Below are positions 62,131 to 64,000 of a stretch of DNA of 64,000 bases, piece after piece (position 1 is the first letter of the stretch; each line of letters starts with the position of its first letter). The DNA is from Streptomyces maremycinicus (lineage in GTDB: Bacteria; Actinomycetota; Actinomycetes; Streptomycetales; Streptomycetaceae), in the NCBI RefSeq assembly GCF_001184025.1, contig NZ_BBYG01000008.1, positions 496,001 through 560,000 of the forward strand. The letters run 5' to 3'. A program made the position numbers and the translations under genes. The notes under the pieces were generated by a model, which had not been told where the DNA came from, did no database searches, and saw only the letters and a program-made list of their open reading frames with translations.

Positions 62131-62916
62131 CTTCAGCTTGGCGACCTGCGCGTCGACCACGGCCGCGGGGACGGTGCCCATGTCGCCGCCCTTCGACATC
62201 GCGGCGAAGTTCACCGTGTAGAACGTGGCGATGGTGTTGCCCTTGCGCACCACCGTGGTGTGGAAGGTGGCCGTGCCCGCGCCGTCCATGTCGACGTCCG
62301 CGGCGAACGCCACCGTCTCGTCGCCCTTCGCGGCACCCTTGTCCGCGGCGACCTTGGTGACCTTGGTGGTCTCACCCTCCGCCTTCAGGACGTAACCGCC
62401 GGCGCAGCCCGTCACGCCGTCGGAGACGGCCTTCATGGCCTTCTCGGCGCCGTCGGCCTCGTACGACGAGAGGCCCACGAAGGTCAGGTCGACGTCGAAG
62501 GCGGCCGCGATGTCCTCCGGCTGCGCGGTGGCGCCCGAGGCCTTGTCCTCCGAGACGGTGTTGCTGGCGTTGGCGTCCGTGTCACCCGGGGCGAGAGCGG
62601 CCGTGGCCCAGGCCAGCGGGTCGCAGGCCGGCTTGTCGGTCTTCACGGCGGTCTTGGAGGACGGCAGGGTGTCGTCACCCGACTCGGACTTGAAGCCCTT
62701 GAGTTCGCCCTGCGCGAGCAGCAGCTTCTCCAGTTCGGCGGTGGTGAGCGCCTTCGCGGCCGGAGCCGACGAGGAGGAGCCGGCGGACGAGGAGGAGGAC
62801 GCCTTGGAGTCCGCGGAGTCCTTCGACCCGTCGTCCGAACATGCGGTGAGGAGGGAGAGCGACAGTGCGCTAATTGCGGCGGTGGCGCACAGCCGTGCCC
62901 CCGGTGATCTCTTCAT
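62128..62916 (-). CDS. Secreted lipoprotein of unknown function
   Basis: 262 residues. Signal peptide with KRSPGAR start and lipobox LTAC at about residue 26, then a Ser/Asp/Lys-rich linker to about residue 55. The mature domain begins ALTTAELEKLLLAQGELKGF and has two cysteines (PACDPLAW and TGCAGGYVL) that could form a disulfide; the family resembles the small Streptomyces lipoproteins with an LpqN/LppX-like fold, but I cannot name it. Monocistronic. The gene end lies in a minisatellite. Confidence 0.83.
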   Translation of the reverse strand: MKRSPGARLCATAAISALSLSLLTACSDDGSKDSADSKASSSSSAGSSSSAPAAKALTTAELEKLLLAQGELKGFKSESGDDTLPSSKTAVKTDKPACDPLAWATAALAPGDTDANASNTVSEDKASGATAQPEDIAAAFDVDLTFVGLSSYEADGAEKAMKAVSDGVTGCAGGYVLKAEGETTKVTKVAADKGAAKGDETVAFAADVDMDGAGTATFHTTVVRKGNTIATFYTVNFAAMSKGGDMGTVPAAVVDAQVAKLK

Positions 62917-62958
62917 GAGCGAACTATGAAGAGCCTGTCAAAGGACAGTCAAGTTCAT

Positions 62959-63369
62959 TCAAAAACCCAGGCGTTCCCGGCGAACGGAATAAACCACGAA
63001 TCCCGCACCGAGCGCGAGGAGGGTGGTGCCGCCGACGACGTACGGGGTCGTGTCGAAACTGCCGGTGTCGGCGAGCCGGACGCCGTCGTCGGCCGTGGTC
63101 CCGTCGGCGGTGTCGGCCGCCGTGTCCACCGCCGTTCCGGCCGCCGCCCCGGCCGTGCCGTGGTCGGCTGCGGCGTTGCCCGTGGTGGTGCCGGTCGTGC
63201 CGGCGGTCGTGGTCGTCGACGCGGCCCGTGCCTGGGTCGTGATCTGCGTCGTCGTGTCCGTTCTTGCCGGGGTGTCCTGGGACGCGTTCGCGGACGGGAC
63301 GAACCACAGGGCACCCAGCAGGGTCCCCGCGGCGGTGGCGGTCAGCAACGGACGTCGAGCGGATGACAC
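62959..63369 (-). CDS. Sortase-anchored Thr-rich surface protein (LAXTG signal)
   Basis: 136 residues from the GTG at 63369, with AAGGGGATAG upstream. Signal peptide about 1-30 (RPLLTATAAGTLLGALWF, then SANASQD). The mature region is almost entirely Thr/Ala/Gly/Asp. The C-terminus is a complete sorting signal: LADTG at about residue 98, a hydrophobic helix (YVVGGTTLLALGAGFVVY), then RRERLGF. LAXTG is the motif used by class E sortases of Streptomyces, as in the long chaplins. No sortase gene is in the window. Confidence 0.8.
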   Translation of the reverse strand: MSSARRPLLTATAAGTLLGALWFVPSANASQDTPARTDTTTQITTQARAASTTTTAGTTGTTTGNAAADHGTAGAAAGTAVDTAADTADGTTADDGVRLADTGSFDTTPYVVGGTTLLALGAGFVVYSVRRERLGF

Positions 63370-63478
63370 GGAATATCTATCCCCTTGTGGCGCTGGCGAA
63401 TTGGCCGTGTGGTCCGATGCTAATGAAAGTCGCGGGTCGCGGGAAAGTTGCGGGAGCTGTGAGCCGTACGCTCCGGCC

Positions 63479-63835
63479 ATGACTACTGAAGAGACATCAC
63501 GTTTTGTACGGATCAGGGTGGAAGTGCTCCTCGAGGTGCACGACGACATCGCCGTGACGACCGCGGCGCTGCGGCGGATCGCCGACGACGCGGAGCTTCC
63601 GGACGCCGAGCGCGCGCACGCCGAGGGTGCTGTGACGGAGGACACCGCGGAGGCCCTCGCCTATCTCGTCGACCCGTTCGACCTGGTGGGGCAGGTGCCC
63701 GGGGTGGAACTCCAGCAGGCGTCCTGGTCCAGTGAACGGGTCGACTACGACCCGGATTCGCCGGAGTGGGACCTCGACGAGGATGATGTCGACGAGGATG
63801 ACGAGGCGGACGGCGAAGAAGGCCGCATCGGCTGA
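63479..63835 (+). CDS. Small acidic protein, hypothetical
   Basis: 118 residues from ATG. The N-terminal part reads like an alpha/beta protein (FVRIRVEVLLEVHDDIAVTT; LRRIADDAELPDAERAHAEG), and the C-terminal 25 residues are strongly acidic (DLDEDDVDEDDEADGEEG). No family recognised. The start has no clear ribosome site. Divergent from the LAXTG protein. Confidence 0.7.
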   Translation: MTTEETSRFVRIRVEVLLEVHDDIAVTTAALRRIADDAELPDAERAHAEGAVTEDTAEALAYLVDPFDLVGQVPGVELQQASWSSERVDYDPDSPEWDLDEDDVDEDDEADGEEGRIG

Positions 63836-63853
63836 CCGTTCCGGGAAACTCGT

Positions 63854-63882
63854 GACCCCGGACGGCAACCGCCGACCGGGGT
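63854..63882 (+). terminator. Hairpin after the small acidic protein gene
   Basis: ACCCCGG (63854-63860) and CCGGGGT (63876-63882) pair and are followed by TTCC. After it, 63883-64000 holds no complete gene; GTCGTAGCGTTGATG near the window end could be a -10 region of a following gene. Confidence 0.6.
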
Positions 63883-64000
63883 TTCCTCGTCTCACCAGAC
63901 GCACGAACCGACACCCGCACCATCCGCGCCGCGAACGTGGCGTGCCCCACACCTCCGGGAAAGTGGAACGGGGGGAACCGGTCGTAGCGTTGATGTTCTT

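Overview
The window is chromosomal DNA of a Streptomyces species. The GC content is very high, third codon positions are almost always G or C, GTG starts are common, many genes overlap by GTGA or ATGA, and stop codons are mostly TGA or TAG. The gene content and order match, as far as I can recall them, the S. coelicolor core around the teichulosonic acid cluster, afsQ1-afsQ2-sigQ, the nucleoside salvage genes, pccB-birA-cya and hutH. I see no tRNA, rRNA, CRISPR array, prophage or insertion sequence.

Region 1 (1-12 kb) is a cell-wall glycopolymer locus of the sialic/ulosonic-acid type. Two paralogous pairs, each a family 2 glycosyltransferase plus a polysialyltransferase-like enzyme, lie in inverted orientation on either side of an acyltransferase-3 membrane protein. 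They are followed by a DUF6716-type transferase, a CMP-ulosonate synthetase fused to a HAD phosphatase (neuA), a short ulosonate synthase (neuB) and a sialyltransferase-like protein. There is no UDP-GlcNAc epimerase, so Kdn (made from mannose 6-phosphate) is a more likely sugar than Neu5Ac.

Region 2 (12.4-22.5 kb) starts with an M20 amidohydrolase. Then come two tandem PnrA/BMP-type nucleoside-binding lipoproteins, one two-domain ABC ATPase, two permeases, cytidine deaminase and thymidine phosphorylase. Adenosine deaminase (28.6 kb), deoC with two aldehyde dehydrogenase genes (37.3-40.6 kb), and purine nucleoside phosphorylase with a phosphosugar mutase (43.5-46.0 kb) complete the pathway. 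Six copies of the palindrome CTACGCGCGTAG (two with one or two changes) sit immediately upstream of exactly these six transcription units, so they look like one regulon.

Region 3 (22.6-37.2 kb) mixes regulators and housekeeping genes. It holds a STAS protein overlapping an ECF sigma factor with a SnoaL-like tail, a second DnaN-like clamp, an MFS exporter with a divergent LysR regulator, an alpha/beta hydrolase with Asp at the nucleophile position, and two small secreted proteins. It also holds PspC and VanZ proteins and the lipoprotein-AfsQ2-AfsQ1 operon divergent from SigQ, with a perfect AfsQ1 site between them.

Region 4 (40.7-58 kb) has two PH-like membrane proteins, the LpdA-type quinone reductase, a DeoR regulator, and the acyl-CoA carboxylase group (biotinylated alpha chain, PccB-type beta chain, epsilon chain). 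Maf, the tiny membrane protein MmpB, the biotin ligase BirA that would charge the alpha chain, and a class III adenylate cyclase follow.

Region 5 (58-64 kb) has enoyl-CoA hydratase, a GAF-GGDEF protein, histidine ammonia-lyase, a lipoprotein, a sortase (LAXTG) substrate and an acidic small protein.

A recurring structural theme is short tandem duplication at gene ends. Minisatellites of 13-14 bp, or a single duplicated end, lie just past the stop codons of minus-strand genes at about 4.5, 27.6, 37.2 and 62.0 kb, and a larger repeat cluster lies at 2.65-3.2 kb. Two very small open reading frames (12330-12413 and 46146-46208) are proposed as candidate genes.
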